64,000 nt of DNA, taken from NCBI RefSeq assembly GCF_000878195.1, contig NZ_JXST01000037.1:1-64000 (forward strand). The letters run 5' to 3'. Source of the DNA: Mycolicibacterium llatzerense (GTDB lineage Bacteria > Actinomycetota > Actinomycetes > Mycobacteriales > Mycobacteriaceae). Made by a program: the position numbers and the translations under genes. Positions 34,472-45,198 of the stretch are shown piece after piece; position 1 is the first letter of the stretch; each line of letters opens with the position of its first letter. Below the pieces are notes generated by a model. The model did no database searches. It saw nothing but the letters and a program-made list of their open reading frames with translations, and was not told the DNA's origin.

Positions 34472-35869
34472 CTACGCAGCGTCCACTCGCAGCTTGGATT
34501 TCCTGATGCTGTAACCGAAGTAGACCACGAGGCCGAGGGCACCCCAGATGCCGAACGCGATCCAGGTCGCGACAGGCAGCGCCCACATCAGGTAGCAGCA
34601 GAACAGGAAGCCCAGGATCGGTGCGACGGGGAACAGCCGCAGCCGGAACGTGCGATCGAGATCGGGGCGCGTGCGGCGCAGGATGATGACGGCGATGTTG
34701 ACCAGGGCGAAGGCGAACAGGCAGCCGATCGAGGTGGCGTTGGCCAGCTCGCCCAGCGAGATGAAGCCGGCCAGCAGTGACACCACGACGCCGCAGATGA
34801 CGATGTTCCACGTCGGCACGAAGGTTCTCGGGTTGACCTTGGCGAACAGCGCGGGAACCAGTCCGTCGACGGCCATGGTGTAGAGGATGCGGGTCTGTCC
34901 GTACTGGACGGCGAGGACGACGCTGGCGATGGCTATGACGGCACCGACCGACAGGATGATGGCCGGCACGTTGCTGGTGGTGATGCCGCTGAGCGCGACG
35001 GCGAGGGTGGCGCCTTCGTCGGCGCTGAACTTGGTCCAGCTCATGGCGCCGAGCGCCGCCAGTGCCACCGCCAGGTACAGCACGGTGACGATCAACAGCG
35101 AGGCCATGATCGCGCGCGGCAGGTCCCGCTTGGGGTTCTTGGCCTCGTTGCCGGCGGTGGACGCCGCATCGAAGCCGATGTAGGAGAAGAAGACCTGGGA
35201 CGCCGCGGCGGAGACGCCGAGGAAGCCGAGTGGCATGAACGGGGTCAGGTTGCCGGCCTTGAACGCGGTGAAGGCGACGGCACAGAAGAAGACCAGCACG
35301 ACGCACTTGAGGATGACCATCGCGGTGTTGACGACCGCGGACTCGGATGCGCCCCGCAGCAGCAGGATCGACGCGAGCACCACGATCGCGACGGCGGGCA
35401 GGTTGATGACGCCACCTTCGCCGGGTGCGGCGGTGATGGCTGCGGGGAGTTCGACGCCGAACAACTGGTGCAGCAGGGTGTTGATGTAGCCGCCCCAGCC
35501 GACGGCGACCGCCGCGACGGACACGCCGTACTCGAGCATCAGACACCAGCCGCACACCCAGGCCCAGAACTCGCCCATGGTGGCGTAGGCGTAGGAGTAG
35601 GAGCTGCCGGAGACGGGGATGGTGCCCGCGAGCTCGGCGTAGGACAGCGCCGAGAACAGCGCGGTGACGGCGGCGAGGATGAATGAGAGCAGGACGGCGG
35701 GGCCGGCTTTTGGTACCGCCGCGCCGAGAATGACGAAGATTCCGGTGCCGAGGGTGGCGCCGATGGACAGGGCGGTCAGATGGATGAATCCCATCGACCT
35801 TTTGAGGTGGGGGCCGTCGGTGGCGTCGTTCGCAGCGACGATGTCGTCAACCGACTTTTGCGCGCTCAT
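34472..35869 (-). CDS. APC-family amino acid permease
   Basis: 465 residues with about 12 membrane segments. The unwound-helix motif GATLGTGIFVILG (about 37-49) and the FFSYIGFDAASTAGNEAKNP block (about 210-230) are hallmarks of the cationic amino acid transporter (CAT/YfnA) group, which fits arginine or lysine import. First gene of the permease-amidase-monooxygenase unit. Start set at ATG 35869 (MSAQKSVDD); an ATG at 35986 would add 39 non-membrane residues. The GGAAACAA operator and divergent NCS1 permease lie upstream. Confidence 0.85.
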   Translation of the reverse strand: MSAQKSVDDIVAANDATDGPHLKRSMGFIHLTALSIGATLGTGIFVILGAAVPKAGPAVLLSFILAAVTALFSALSYAELAGTIPVSGSSYSYAYATMGEFWAWVCGWCLMLEYGVSVAAVAVGWGGYINTLLHQLFGVELPAAITAAPGEGGVINLPAVAIVVLASILLLRGASESAVVNTAMVILKCVVLVFFCAVAFTAFKAGNLTPFMPLGFLGVSAAASQVFFSYIGFDAASTAGNEAKNPKRDLPRAIMASLLIVTVLYLAVALAALGAMSWTKFSADEGATLAVALSGITTSNVPAIILSVGAVIAIASVVLAVQYGQTRILYTMAVDGLVPALFAKVNPRTFVPTWNIVICGVVVSLLAGFISLGELANATSIGCLFAFALVNIAVIILRRTRPDLDRTFRLRLFPVAPILGFLFCCYLMWALPVATWIAFGIWGALGLVVYFGYSIRKSKLRVDAA

Positions 35870-36009
35870 CGCGCGCAGAATGCCCGGCCTGGGGGCCTCG
35901 GTGATGGCCAAGGGGAGCTCCGTGGAGAGGAGGGCGCGCCACGAGATTTGTGACTCGCGTAACAGAGTGCGGTACGTCACTCCCATCTGTCAACAGCCGG
36001 AGTGACTTA

Positions 36010-36049
36010 GGAAACAATTGTTGCCTTTGGGGTCCCTGCTGCCTACCCT
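36010..36049 (+). promoter_or_regulatory. Operator and sigma-A promoter of the NCS1 permease; divergent from APC permease
   Basis: GGAAACAATTGTTGCC (36010-36025) contains the palindrome AACAATTGTT and overlaps the -35 TTGCCT (36021-36026). A 17-nt spacer leads to TACCCT (36044-36049), a TANNNT -10. The GGAAACAA core recurs twice in the other intergenic region of the cluster (38111, 38142). Confidence 0.6.
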
Positions 36050-36086
36050 ATGGGGCAGTGATCTGAGCCACATCAAAGGGGATGCC

Positions 36087-37490
36087 ATGGCAGGTGCAAT
36101 CGAGACCCGGTCTATCGACTGGATTCCGACCCGGGAACGCAAGGGCAAGGTGCATCACCAGGCGCCGTTCTGGTTTACCGGGAACTTCGTGTTGACCACG
36201 ATGGTCACGGGCTTCCTCGGGCCGGCCAACGGCTTGTCCGCGGGGTGGTCGGTACTGGCCGCGGTCGCTGGCGCCTGCTTCGGGACGCTCTTCATGTGCT
36301 TCCACGCCAACCAGGGCCCGACGATGGGCCTGCCGCAGATGATTCAGTCGCGCGCCCAGTTCGGTTCGCGCGGCGCTCTCGTTCCCTTCATCGCCGTCAT
36401 CTTCGTCTACATCGGCTTCAACGTCTTCAACACGATCCTCGCGACATCGGGCTTCAAGACGGTCTTCCCCGGCCCGAACTGGGTCTGGTACCTCGGGCTG
36501 ATGGTGGCCGCGATCGTCATCGCCGTCGTGGGCTTCGACCTGATGATGGTCGTGCAGCGCTGGCTGACGTACCTGCTGATCGTCGTGTTCGGTGTACTGA
36601 CCGTGTACGCGTTGTCGACATTGCACCTGAACGCCGCCATCCCCGACGGCGGCAAGTTCTCGCTGACGGTGTTCCTGATGCAGTTCGCCGCGGCGGCCGG
36701 CTATCAGATTTCGTACGCGGTCTACGTGTCCGACTATTCGCGGTACCTGCCCGAGAACACCTCGGCCAAGCACGTCATCTGGTGGACCTATCTGGGGGCC
36801 GCCGGCTCGTCGGTGTGGCTGATGTCGTTCGGCGCCATCCTGGCGTCCGCGCTGCCGACACCGGATGCCATCGCGTCGATCCGGACCGTCGGCAACCAAT
36901 TGTTGCCCGGTTTCGGCACTTTCACCGTCGTGGTGTCGTCGGTGGCGTTGGTGACCATCATGTCGGTCAACGCCTACGGCGCCAGCCTGACCAGCATGAG
37001 CGCCCTCGACGCCTTCCGGCCGATCACGCCCACCATTCGGCTGCGGGTGATCGGCATCGCGGTCACGTCGTTCATCGCGTTCGTCGTCGCGCTGTCGCTG
37101 CCCGAGGGCTACCTCGAGTCGTTCAACACCTTCGTGCTGCTGATGCTGTACTTCCTGATCCCGTGGACCGCCGTGAACCTGGTCGACTTCTATTTCGTTC
37201 GGCGCGGGCACTATTCGATCGTCGACATCTTCCGGCCGGACGGGATCTACGGCCGGTGGTCCTGGCGGGGACTGGCGGCGTACGTCCTCGGCATGGTGTC
37301 GATGGTGCCGTTCGTGGCATTGCACTTCTACGAAGGGCCGATCGCCAAACTGCTTGGGGGAGTGGATATCTCGTTCATCGTCGGGCTGGCGGTGTCCGGC
37401 CTGGCGTACTACGTCCTGACCCGCGGTGTCGATCTCGGTGGCGAGCACGCGGCGGCCGAGCGCAGCCGCGAAGAGTTGAGTGCCGCCTAG
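36087..37490 (+). CDS. NCS1-family nucleobase/allantoin-type permease
   Basis: 467 residues with about 12 membrane segments. NCS1 features are an N-terminal RSIDWIPTRERKGKVHHQAPFW, then FTGNFVLTTMVTGFLGPANGLS (helix 1) and QIQ-like MGLPQMIQSRAQFGSRGA (about 90-107). PYxxY-like DYSRYLPENTSAKH also fits. NCS1 carriers import purines, pyrimidines, hydantoins, allantoin or related compounds. In this cluster a guanidino compound is conceivable, by context only. ATG at 36087 has AGGGG 6 nt upstream. Confidence 0.82.
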   Translation: MAGAIETRSIDWIPTRERKGKVHHQAPFWFTGNFVLTTMVTGFLGPANGLSAGWSVLAAVAGACFGTLFMCFHANQGPTMGLPQMIQSRAQFGSRGALVPFIAVIFVYIGFNVFNTILATSGFKTVFPGPNWVWYLGLMVAAIVIAVVGFDLMMVVQRWLTYLLIVVFGVLTVYALSTLHLNAAIPDGGKFSLTVFLMQFAAAAGYQISYAVYVSDYSRYLPENTSAKHVIWWTYLGAAGSSVWLMSFGAILASALPTPDAIASIRTVGNQLLPGFGTFTVVVSSVALVTIMSVNAYGASLTSMSALDAFRPITPTIRLRVIGIAVTSFIAFVVALSLPEGYLESFNTFVLLMLYFLIPWTAVNLVDFYFVRRGHYSIVDIFRPDGIYGRWSWRGLAAYVLGMVSMVPFVALHFYEGPIAKLLGGVDISFIVGLAVSGLAYYVLTRGVDLGGEHAAAERSREELSAA

Positions 37491-37498
37491 CGGCGGGG

Positions 37499-38098
37499 CT
37501 ACTCAGCTGCCTCGGCGAGGCGGCGATGCGCCAGGGCCGGGGTCAGCACCCACAGCACCTTCGCCCCGGACTGCGCATCGGCGTGGAAAGCGTGGGGACG
37601 ATCCGCATCGAAGGTCAGTGCGTCGCCCTGGTTGAGGGTGATGCGGCTGCCGTTGCCCTCGATGAAATCGATGTGGAGCCGGCCCTCGATGACCATGGCG
37701 AACTCGACCTCGGCGGGCAGGGAGTAGGTGTCGGTCCCGCTGCCGCCGCCGGGCTCGATATCGCTCATCAGGACCTGGAAGCGGCGCTCATTGCTCGGCG
37801 TCAGTTGGAACTCGTTCATCTTTGTTCCGCCGAACTCGATGGGCGGGTACTCCCCGGCGCGGACCACCTCGCCGACGGGCGTTTCGTCGAACAGGGAACC
37901 GACCTGCAATTCGAGTGCCTCGCAGATGCGGATGAGCGCGGCGACGGACGCGTTGGACTGGCCGCGTTCGACCTTCGACAGATAGCCCTTGGTGACGCCA
38001 CTGGCGGCGGCGAGTTCATCGAGGGTCATCCGCTTGGCGCTGCGGGCAGCCTTCAAGCGTGCGGCGATCGATAGTTGCGTTGCCGGCGAACCGCCCAC
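37499..38098 (-). CDS. XRE-family regulator with C-terminal cupin
   Basis: 199 residues. Helix-turn-helix at about 10-64 (IAARLKAARSAKRMTLDELAAASGVTKGYLSKVERGQSNASVAALIRIC, seen in pieces) and a cupin sensor at about 105-185 (YSLPAEVEFAMVIEGRLHIDF, LNQGDALTFDADRPHAF). PuuR-type regulators of polyamine and amino-acid catabolism have the same build. GTG start at 38098 with AGGAGG 6 nt upstream. Divergent from the ureohydrolase gene, with two GGAAACAA sites between; likely the local repressor and autoregulator. Confidence 0.88.
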   Translation of the reverse strand: MGGSPATQLSIAARLKAARSAKRMTLDELAAASGVTKGYLSKVERGQSNASVAALIRICEALELQVGSLFDETPVGEVVRAGEYPPIEFGGTKMNEFQLTPSNERRFQVLMSDIEPGGGSGTDTYSLPAEVEFAMVIEGRLHIDFIEGNGSRITLNQGDALTFDADRPHAFHADAQSGAKVLWVLTPALAHRRLAEAAE

Positions 38099-38110
38099 GA
38101 TTTCCTCCTA

Positions 38111-38150
38111 GGAAACAAAGGTTGACAATAATTCTACTGCCGGAAACAAT
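38111..38150. promoter_or_regulatory. Candidate operators between the XRE-cupin and ureohydrolase genes
   Basis: GGAAACAA occurs at 38111-38118 (within TAGGAAACAAAGGTTGAC, like the 36008 site) and at 38142-38149. A perfect -35, TTGACA (38122-38127, plus strand), lies between them for the ureohydrolase gene. Its -10 is weak (AACAAT, 38145-38150). Confidence 0.55.
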
Positions 38151-38186
38151 GAGACCCAAGCCACACGCCACGACTTTGGAGAACCG

Positions 38187-39197
38187 ATGAGCTTCGACCG
38201 GTACATCACGACCACCGCGCCCGACGGCCGCGAGATCATCGGCCAGGTCGATGCCAGCCGTTTCCCGCGCTACGCCGAACCGGCCACCTTCGCGCGGGTG
38301 CCGCGCCTGGACCAGGTGTCGTCACCCGACGTCACGATCCTCGGCGTCCCGTTCGACTCCGGCGTTTCCTACCGCCCGGGCGCGCGCTTCGGCCCCGGCC
38401 ACATCCGGGCGGCGTCCAAGCTGCTGCGGCCCTACAACCAGGCGCTCGACGTGTCACCGTTCGCCAACCAGCAGGTCGCCGACGCCGGAGACATCGGCGT
38501 CGACCCGTTCAACATCAACGAGGCGATCGAGACCATCGACGCCGAGGTGACCGCGCTGCGCAAGGACGGCAGCGCCGTGCTGACGCTGGGCGGCGACCAC
38601 ACGATCGCGCTGCCGATCCTGCGCTCGCTGCACCGCGACCACGGCCCCATCGCCGTGCTGCATTTCGACGCCCACCTCGACACCTGGGACACCTACTTCG
38701 GTGCCGCCTACACGCACGGCACCCCGTTCCGCCGGGCCAGCGAAGAGGGCCTCATCGACATGGAGCGCTCGCTGCACATGGGTATCCGCGGTCCGCTGTA
38801 CAGCAAGAAGGACCTCGAGGACGACGCGATCCTGGGCTTCCAGGTCATCCGCTCGGACGACTACCAGGTCGACGGTCTGGCCAGCGTGCGTGAGCGCATG
38901 GTGAAGCGGCTGACCGGCCAGGGCGAGCGAAGCGACGGGAAAAACGGTGCCCCGGTTTACGTCTCCGTCGACATCGATGTGCTCGACCCGGCGCACGCGC
39001 CCGGGACCGGGACGCCGGAAGCCGGGGGATTGACCTCGCGCGAGCTGCTGCACTCGCTGCGCTCGCTCACCGGCCTGAACGTCGTCGGCGCCGACATCGT
39101 CGAGGTGTCGCCGGCCTACGACCATGCCGAGCTGACGGGGATCGCGGCCGCACACGTCGGCTATGAACTGCTGTCGGTGATGAGCGCCAACCGCTAA
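38187..39197 (+). CDS. Ureohydrolase (agmatinase/guanidinobutyrase family)
   Basis: 336 residues. The binuclear Mn site is complete: His138 in GGDHT, Asp161-His163-Asp165 in DAHLD, Asp262 and Asp264 in SVDIDVLD. The family (SpeB) includes agmatinase, guanidinobutyrase, other guanidino-acid hydrolases and guanidine hydrolase. With the monooxygenase and amidase beside it and no arginine decarboxylase in view, 4-guanidinobutyrate to GABA plus urea is the best guess. Residues 245-252 (QGERSDGK) are encoded by a copy of a 23-bp dispersed repeat and form a small insertion just before the second metal motif. ATG with GGAGAA upstream. Confidence 0.85.
   Translation: MSFDRYITTTAPDGREIIGQVDASRFPRYAEPATFARVPRLDQVSSPDVTILGVPFDSGVSYRPGARFGPGHIRAASKLLRPYNQALDVSPFANQQVADAGDIGVDPFNINEAIETIDAEVTALRKDGSAVLTLGGDHTIALPILRSLHRDHGPIAVLHFDAHLDTWDTYFGAAYTHGTPFRRASEEGLIDMERSLHMGIRGPLYSKKDLEDDAILGFQVIRSDDYQVDGLASVRERMVKRLTGQGERSDGKNGAPVYVSVDIDVLDPAHAPGTGTPEAGGLTSRELLHSLRSLTGLNVVGADIVEVSPAYDHAELTGIAAAHVGYELLSVMSANR
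38919..38941 (+). repeat. Dispersed 23-bp repeat, copy inside the ureohydrolase gene
   Basis: Core GGGCGAGCGAAGCGACGGGA; all 23 bases match 45159-45181. In frame, adding about eight codons to the host gene. Confidence 0.8.
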
Positions 39198-39205
39198 CAG
39201 AGCCG

Positions 39206-39772
39206 CTAGGGCTTGCGGCGCACCGACGCCTCGACGATGTCGAGGACGGCGGTCAGATCCTCGCCGGTCTGACCCGAGGCGAGCCGCGCGATGAGGCCGT
39301 CGAGCACCAGGTCGAGATAGATGTGCAGCACTTCGGTGGGCACGTCGTCACGGAGCGTGCCGGCGGCCTTCTTGCGCTCCAGACGAGCGATGGTGGCCTG
39401 GTTGAGTTCCTCGTAGCGCTGCTGCCATTCGGCGCGGAACTCGGCGTCGGTGCGCAGCCGGCGGGCGATCTCCAGCCGGGTGCCCAGCCACTGGTAGTTG
39501 TCCGGCTTGGCGAGCATGTTGCGCATGACCTGGACGAGGCCGTCCTTCTCGACGGTCTGCGCCATGCGCTCACCGTCTTCCTCGGCGAGCGCGAAGAACA
39601 GCGCGTCCTTGTCGCGGAAATGATGGAAGATCGCGCCGCGCGACATCGCGGTGGCTTCTTCGAGCAGCCGCACGGTCGCACCCTCGTACCCGAACTCGGA
39701 GAAACAGCGTCGAGCCCCGTCGAGGATTTGCGCTCGGCGGGCGGCGAGGTGATCGTCGCTAACTTTGGGCAC
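39206..39772 (-). CDS. acnR: TetR-family regulator of aconitase
   Basis: 188 residues. N-terminal TetR helix-turn-helix at about 13-60 (RRAQILDGARRCFSEFGYEGATVRLLEEATAMSRGAIFHHF, seen in pieces), with a helical ligand domain after it. Position immediately downstream of acn is the same as in M. tuberculosis (Rv1474c) and in Corynebacterium, where AcnR represses acn. An operator of the AcnR type is present in the acn promoter. GTG start at 39772 with AGGAG about 8 nt upstream. A 14-bp hairpin separates it from acn. Confidence 0.87.
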   Translation of the reverse strand: MPKVSDDHLAARRAQILDGARRCFSEFGYEGATVRLLEEATAMSRGAIFHHFRDKDALFFALAEEDGERMAQTVEKDGLVQVMRNMLAKPDNYQWLGTRLEIARRLRTDAEFRAEWQQRYEELNQATIARLERKKAAGTLRDDVPTEVLHIYLDLVLDGLIARLASGQTGEDLTAVLDIVEASVRRKP

Positions 39773-39790
39773 GAGGGCTCCTACTGGTGA

Positions 39791-39823
39791 ACGGTTGGGC
39801 GGCCCGAAAGGCCGCCCAACCGT
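39791..39823 (-). terminator. Strong hairpin between acn and acnR
   Basis: Perfect 14-bp stem ACGGTTGGGCGGCC (39791-39804) / GGCCGCCCAACCGT (39810-39823) with a 5-nt loop. It lies 12 nt after the acn stop in the direction of transcription. No T-tract. It may reduce read-through into acnR or stabilise the acn mRNA 3' end. Confidence 0.6.
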
Positions 39824-39835
39824 GTCAGCCAGCTA

Positions 39836-42667
<2,832 letters not shown>

Positions 42668-42720
42668 ATCAACTCCCGGCTAGATCTCGCCGCGACGGGC
42701 TGTGTCAGCGGCGCGTTGCT

Positions 42721-42743
42721 ACCCTAACAGTACGCTTGTCCTA
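42721..42743 (-). promoter_or_regulatory. acn promoter with AcnR-type operator
   Basis: CAGTACGCTTGTCCTA (42728-42743) closely matches the AcnR site described for Corynebacterium (from memory CAGAACGCTTGTACTG, consensus CAGNAC...GTACTG). On the minus strand it sits directly upstream of TAGGGT (42726-42721), a TANNNT -10. Binding would cover the spacer and block transcription of acn. Confidence 0.6.
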
Positions 42744-42815
42744 TGAGCGCCCAGGGGGTGGCTACAGTGTTGTCGGGTTGTGGGTGTGCCGTCAGGGAGT
42801 TCGCCGAAATTCCAG

Positions 42816-42821
42816 TACCGT
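42816..42821 (+). promoter_or_regulatory. -10 element (TACCGT), leaderless start
   Basis: TACCGT (TANNNT) ends 7 nt before the GTG at 42829; no ribosome-binding site. Confidence 0.45.
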
Positions 42822-42828
42822 TTGCCCC

Positions 42829-43458
42829 GTGACAACTTTCGCGGCATTCATTCCGCCGGACGTCTGTGCCACGGTCGGGCAGGACCCGGCCAAGACCCCC
42901 GTCGACGTCTGCATGGCGACGGTGATCACGCAGGTGCGTGACGGTGGGGTCAGTGCGCCGGGCATCGCGCCCGCCAAGACGCCGGCCACGCCGCAGGAAG
43001 CAAAGCAGGCCGCCGAGGCCGCCACGGAGGCGGCGGCCCTGCGGCAGGTGGTCGCCGACGCCCATGCCAAGGGCATCGACCTCAAGATCGTCGTGCTGCC
43101 GACGAGTCCCGGCATCGACACCCCGCTGCGGGACATCGCCGCCGACGTCGGCCATGTGTACCCCGAGTCGACGGTGCTCACCCTGAGTCCTGGATTCGCC
43201 GGTGCCTACAGTCCGACCTATGACCGGTCGCACTTGGAAGCGGGTCAGGATCTGGCGAAGACGCCGAGTGTCGTGCAGTCGTCGAAGAATTTTGTGAGCC
43301 AGCTGGAAACGCCGATTTTTCCGTGGACGTCGTTCACTCTGGTCGTCATCCTCGGTGTGGTAGCGGCCGCCGTCGGTACCCGGTTCTTGCAGGTTCGGGC
43401 CCGGAAATCGGCCAGCGCGGCCGCTCCGGCGACTGTCGCCGCAACTCCTTCGGAGTAG
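42829..43458 (+). CDS. Membrane protein of unknown function (Rv1476-like)
   Basis: 209 residues. An N-terminal domain (about 1-150) of a TPM/DUF6676-like kind, with ADAHAKGIDLKIVVLPTSPGIDTPLRDIA, is followed by a single C-terminal membrane helix (PWTSFTLVVILGVVAAAVG, about 166-184) and a short Ala-rich cytosolic tail. No conventional signal peptide at the N-terminus. Divergent from acn and upstream of ripA, as in M. tuberculosis. The start is set by the -10 position. Function is not established; proximity to ripA-ripB suggests an envelope role. Confidence 0.8.
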   Translation: MTTFAAFIPPDVCATVGQDPAKTPVDVCMATVITQVRDGGVSAPGIAPAKTPATPQEAKQAAEAATEAAALRQVVADAHAKGIDLKIVVLPTSPGIDTPLRDIAADVGHVYPESTVLTLSPGFAGAYSPTYDRSHLEAGQDLAKTPSVVQSSKNFVSQLETPIFPWTSFTLVVILGVVAAAVGTRFLQVRARKSASAAAPATVAATPSE

Positions 43459-43695
43459 CTGGGCGCGGTGCGCCGCGAATTCGAATATCACTATTCGGTC
43501 ACACCTTTTTCAATTACACCGATGTGGTTTGTTACTAACGTTTCATTTGTGCAACCTGTGACGTACGGTGCAGTTGGTACCGCATGTTGCAGTTGTGATG
43601 AATTTTGATTTCTGCGACTAACGGAACCGACGGATTGCGCCCGCATACGCCTTTCGCGGGCACCAGCGCGCTGGAGCCATAGGAGACCAGAGTCA

Positions 43696-45156
43696 ATGGG
43701 ACCCAGAGTCAGGGGACACGGCATTCGCCCCTTTGTCATCGGGCTGGGCTGCCGCGTGGGCACCGGATCGCTCGTGTTCGGTGTGATGACCGCGTCCGTA
43801 TTCGGTTCCGGCACCGCCTCCGCGCAACCCGGCGGCAGCGAGATCGCCGCCCTGGTCACCGATTTGGCCAACGCCAACCAGAAACTGCAGGACCTCGGCG
43901 CCTCCATCCAGACCCGGCAGGAATCGGTCAACAAGGCCATCTCCGACGTGCAGACCGCCCGCGACAACGCCGCGACTGCCCAGCAGGACATCGACGCCAG
44001 TCAGAGTGGGCTCAAGGACGCCAACGCCGCGATCGCCGCCGCGCAGTCGCACTTCGACAAGTACGCCGAAGCGGCGTACGTCAACGGCCCGTCCGCGTCG
44101 TACCTGACCGCCACCGATCCCGGCGAGATGATCAACACCGCCGCCACCGGCCAGGCCCTGACCATCAGCTCGCAGGAGGCCATCGCCGACCTGCAGCGCA
44201 CCCGGACCGAACTGGCCAATCGCGAATCTGCCGCCCGGCTGGCCAAGCAGAAGGCCGACCAGGCCGTCAAAGATGCGCAGACCAGCCAGGACGACGCGGT
44301 CAAAGCCCTGACCGATGCCCGGACCACGTTCGCCGACCAGCAGACCCAACTCGATCAGTTGGTCAGCCAGCGGAATGCGGCCCAGGCCAAGCTCGACGCG
44401 GTGCGCACGCAGTGGGCGGCCACGACCACCGGGACGACCACCGGGCCGGCCGCCGCATCCGGTGTGCCCGCCGCCGACCCCGGTCGGTACGCCGCCAACT
44501 GGGACGGCGCTCCCACCGCCGCCGGCCCCCGCAAGTGGGACGACGGCGGGTGGGACCCGACCCTGCCGAAGCTGCCCAGCGCCAATATTCCCGGTGACCC
44601 GATCGCCGTCATCAACAACGTGCTCGGTATGACCGCCACCTCGGCGCAGGTCACCCAGCAGATGGGCCACAGTTTCCTGCAGAAGCTCGGCCTGGTGCCC
44701 GCGGAGGTCACGAAGAGCGGCTACACCAATGGCGCCATCCCGCGCGTCTACGGCAAGCAGGCTTCGGAGTACGTGATCAAGCGCGCCATGACGCAGATCG
44801 GCGTGCCGTACTCCTGGGGCGGTGGCACCGCGGCCGGCCCGGGCAAGGGCATCGACTCGGGCGCCGGCACCGTCGGCTTCGACTGCTCGGGCCTGATCCT
44901 GTACGCCTTCGCGGGCGTCGGCATCAAGCTGCCGCACTATTCGGGCAACCAGTACGAGATGGGCCGCAAGATCCCGACCTCGCAGGCCCGCCGCGGCGAC
45001 GTCATCTTCTACGGCCCGGGCGGCAGCCAGCACGTCACCCTGTACCTCGGCAACGGTCAGATGCTAGAAGCGCCGTACACCGGCTCAGACGTGCACGTCT
45101 CGCCGGTCCGCACCAGCGGCATGACGCCGTACGTGATCCGTTACATCGAATACTGA
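43696..45156 (+). CDS. ripA: NlpC/P60 peptidoglycan endopeptidase RipA
   Basis: Secreted D,L-endopeptidase that cleaves peptidoglycan stem peptides during daughter-cell separation. 486 residues: signal peptide (about 1-44, cleaving after GTASA), a long coiled-coil domain (about 45-250) that acts as an inhibitory or partner-binding segment in homologues, a Pro/Thr-rich linker, and the NlpC/P60 domain (about 365-486). Catalytic Cys397 is in GFDCSGL and His446 in QHVTLYLG. ATG at 43696, with AGGAG upstream. Followed by ripB across 42 bp. Confidence 0.94.
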   Translation: MGPRVRGHGIRPFVIGLGCRVGTGSLVFGVMTASVFGSGTASAQPGGSEIAALVTDLANANQKLQDLGASIQTRQESVNKAISDVQTARDNAATAQQDIDASQSGLKDANAAIAAAQSHFDKYAEAAYVNGPSASYLTATDPGEMINTAATGQALTISSQEAIADLQRTRTELANRESAARLAKQKADQAVKDAQTSQDDAVKALTDARTTFADQQTQLDQLVSQRNAAQAKLDAVRTQWAATTTGTTTGPAAASGVPAADPGRYAANWDGAPTAAGPRKWDDGGWDPTLPKLPSANIPGDPIAVINNVLGMTATSAQVTQQMGHSFLQKLGLVPAEVTKSGYTNGAIPRVYGKQASEYVIKRAMTQIGVPYSWGGGTAAGPGKGIDSGAGTVGFDCSGLILYAFAGVGIKLPHYSGNQYEMGRKIPTSQARRGDVIFYGPGGSQHVTLYLGNGQMLEAPYTGSDVHVSPVRTSGMTPYVIRYIEY

Positions 45157-45158
45157 TT

Positions 45159-45181
45159 CAGGGCGAGCGAAGCGACGGGAA
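45159..45181 (+). repeat. Dispersed 23-bp repeat, intergenic copy between ripA and ripB
   Basis: Identical to 38919-38941. Starts 2 bp after the ripA stop codon and ends 17 bp before the ripB TTG, so it forms most of the intergenic gap. Confidence 0.8.
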
Positions 45182-45198
45182 GAACAGAGGTTATTGCA

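Noticed and set aside
36018..36086. TTG-initiated N-terminal extension of the NCS1 permease
   Set aside because: It would start inside the promoter/operator; the ATG at 36087 has a good ribosome-binding site.
37482..37494. GCCGC-cta-GCGGC hairpin between the NCS1 permease and XRE-cupin stops as a terminator
   Set aside because: Only 5 bp and partly coding; not strong enough to annotate.
43498..43550. MtrA-like direct repeat (GTTACtaacGTTTC) upstream of ripA
   Set aside because: Spacing and the second half differ from the GTCACA-type MtrA repeats I know; too weak to call without binding data.
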